Of a stretch of 64,000 nt of DNA, positions 63,578 to 64,000 are shown one piece after another. Each line of letters opens with the position of its first letter. Within the stretch, counting starts at the first letter, position 1. A program made the translations under genes and the position numbers. Location of the stretch: the NCBI RefSeq assembly GCF_011045115.1, contig NZ_JAAKZG010000001.1, positions 496,001-560,000 on the forward strand. The letters run 5' to 3'. The notes under the pieces were generated by a model, which made no database searches, was not told the origin of the DNA, and saw only the letters and a program-made list of their open reading frames with translations. This DNA is from Mesorhizobium zhangyense (GTDB lineage: Bacteria; Pseudomonadota; Alphaproteobacteria; Rhizobiales; Rhizobiaceae).

Positions 63578-64000
63578 ATGGCTATAGAGCAACCTGAATC
63601 AACCGCAAAGCGGTCCATCGCGGCGATCATCCTTGCCGCCGGCCGCGGCGAGCGCGCCGGGCAAACCGACGGTCCCAAGCAGTATCGCAGGATCGGCGGG
63701 CGGGCCGTCATAGCCTGGACGCTGGATGCTTTCTCCAGCCACCCAAGCATCGGACCTATCGTCGTTGCGATACATCCTGATGACGATGCGCTTTTCAGCG
63801 AGGCAGCAGGCGCGCTCCCCGACCGGGTGGTGACAGTGAAAGGCGGCAGAACACGCCAGGAATCGACATGGCTTGCGCTGCAGGCGCTTGACAGCCACCA
63901 GCCGGAAGCCGTGCTCATTCATGATGGCGTGCGTCCGTTCGTCGATGCATCAATGATCGACCGCGTGATTGCCGCCATCGATGAAAAGCATGGCGCGCTG
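63578..64000 (+). CDS. ispD: 2-C-methyl-D-erythritol 4-phosphate cytidylyltransferase (ispD or bifunctional ispDF), 5' part
   Basis: The first 141 codons are present; the gene runs off the window. The N-terminus carries the cytidylyltransferase signature AIILAAGRGERAG followed by the conserved KQYRRIGGRAV, and IHDGVRPFVD near residue 128. It acts in the MEP isoprenoid pathway. In Rhizobiales the gene at this place beside dusB-ntrBC is usually the fused ispDF; the fusion cannot be seen here. The 139-nt gap to dusB contains divergent promoters. Confidence 0.9.
   Translation, partial: MAIEQPESTAKRSIAAIILAAGRGERAGQTDGPKQYRRIGGRAVIAWTLDAFSSHPSIGPIVVAIHPDDDALFSEAAGALPDRVVTVKGGRTRQESTWLALQALDSHQPEAVLIHDGVRPFVDASMIDRVIAAIDEKHGAL

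Noticed and set aside
1-64000. CRISPR arrays, prophage or replication origin
   Set aside because: No regularly spaced repeats, phage structural genes, dnaA-box clusters or intact insertion sequences were seen.

Overview
The window reads as chromosome of an alphaproteobacterium of the Rhizobiales (Hyphomicrobiales), probably a Phyllobacteriaceae- or Rhizobiaceae-like organism. The grounds are the gene block dusB-ntrB-ntrC-ntrY-ntrX-trkA-hfq-hflX next to an ispD/ispDF start, a phosphatidylcholine synthase, an invasion-associated locus B protein, a UbiH-type hydroxylase and high-GC codon use. Genus cannot be fixed from the sequence alone.

Layout. 1-9.5 kb: a YejA-like peptide-binding protein with a FrnE/DsbA-like oxidoreductase, an IalB-family protein, HspQ, an auxin-efflux-type carrier, a UbiH-like monooxygenase, and a tight four-gene run (DUF2182 membrane protein, DUF1326 protein, phosphatidylcholine synthase, quinone oxidoreductase). 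9.5-14.3 kb: a complete BMP-type (purine nucleoside-like) ABC importer. 14.3-16.7 kb: rimO, a TerC protein and tRNA-Ser(UGA). 16.9-23.8 kb: a second BMP-type importer on the minus strand, divergent from a LysR regulator and an isopenicillin-N-synthase-like 2OG-Fe(II) oxygenase. 23.8-24.8 kb: purC.

25.0-32.5 kb is the accessory region and the main point of interest. One plus-strand operon encodes a cyclase-homology/STAND ATPase/helical-repeat protein, a YcaO protein, its partner TfuA, a cytosolic-looking gluzincin metallopeptidase (HEVGH plus EAIAD), and two AT-rich orphan proteins. It ends beside a broken IS30-family transposase fragment. YcaO-TfuA pairs are known to install thioamides or azolines on peptide or protein backbones, so this looks like a RiPP-like or protein-modification system with its own sensor ATPase and protease. 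Its substrate is not obvious.

32.5-42.4 kb is core again: thioesterase, iron alcohol dehydrogenase, YbaK-like deacylase, then a housekeeping series rlpA / dacA-like / tmk-holB-metG-tatD-MBL hydrolase. 42.4-51.8 kb holds an AraC regulator divergent from a PhyH dioxygenase, and a LacI-controlled sugar operon (binding protein, two permeases, ATPase, mutarotase-like protein, D-lyxose isomerase-like protein) with two near-perfect 18-nt operator palindromes. 51.9 kb to the end: mazG, hflX, hfq, trkA, ntrX, ntrY, ntrC, ntrB, dusB and the 5' part of ispD/ispDF.

All calls come from reading the sequence and from memory of protein families. No database search was run.
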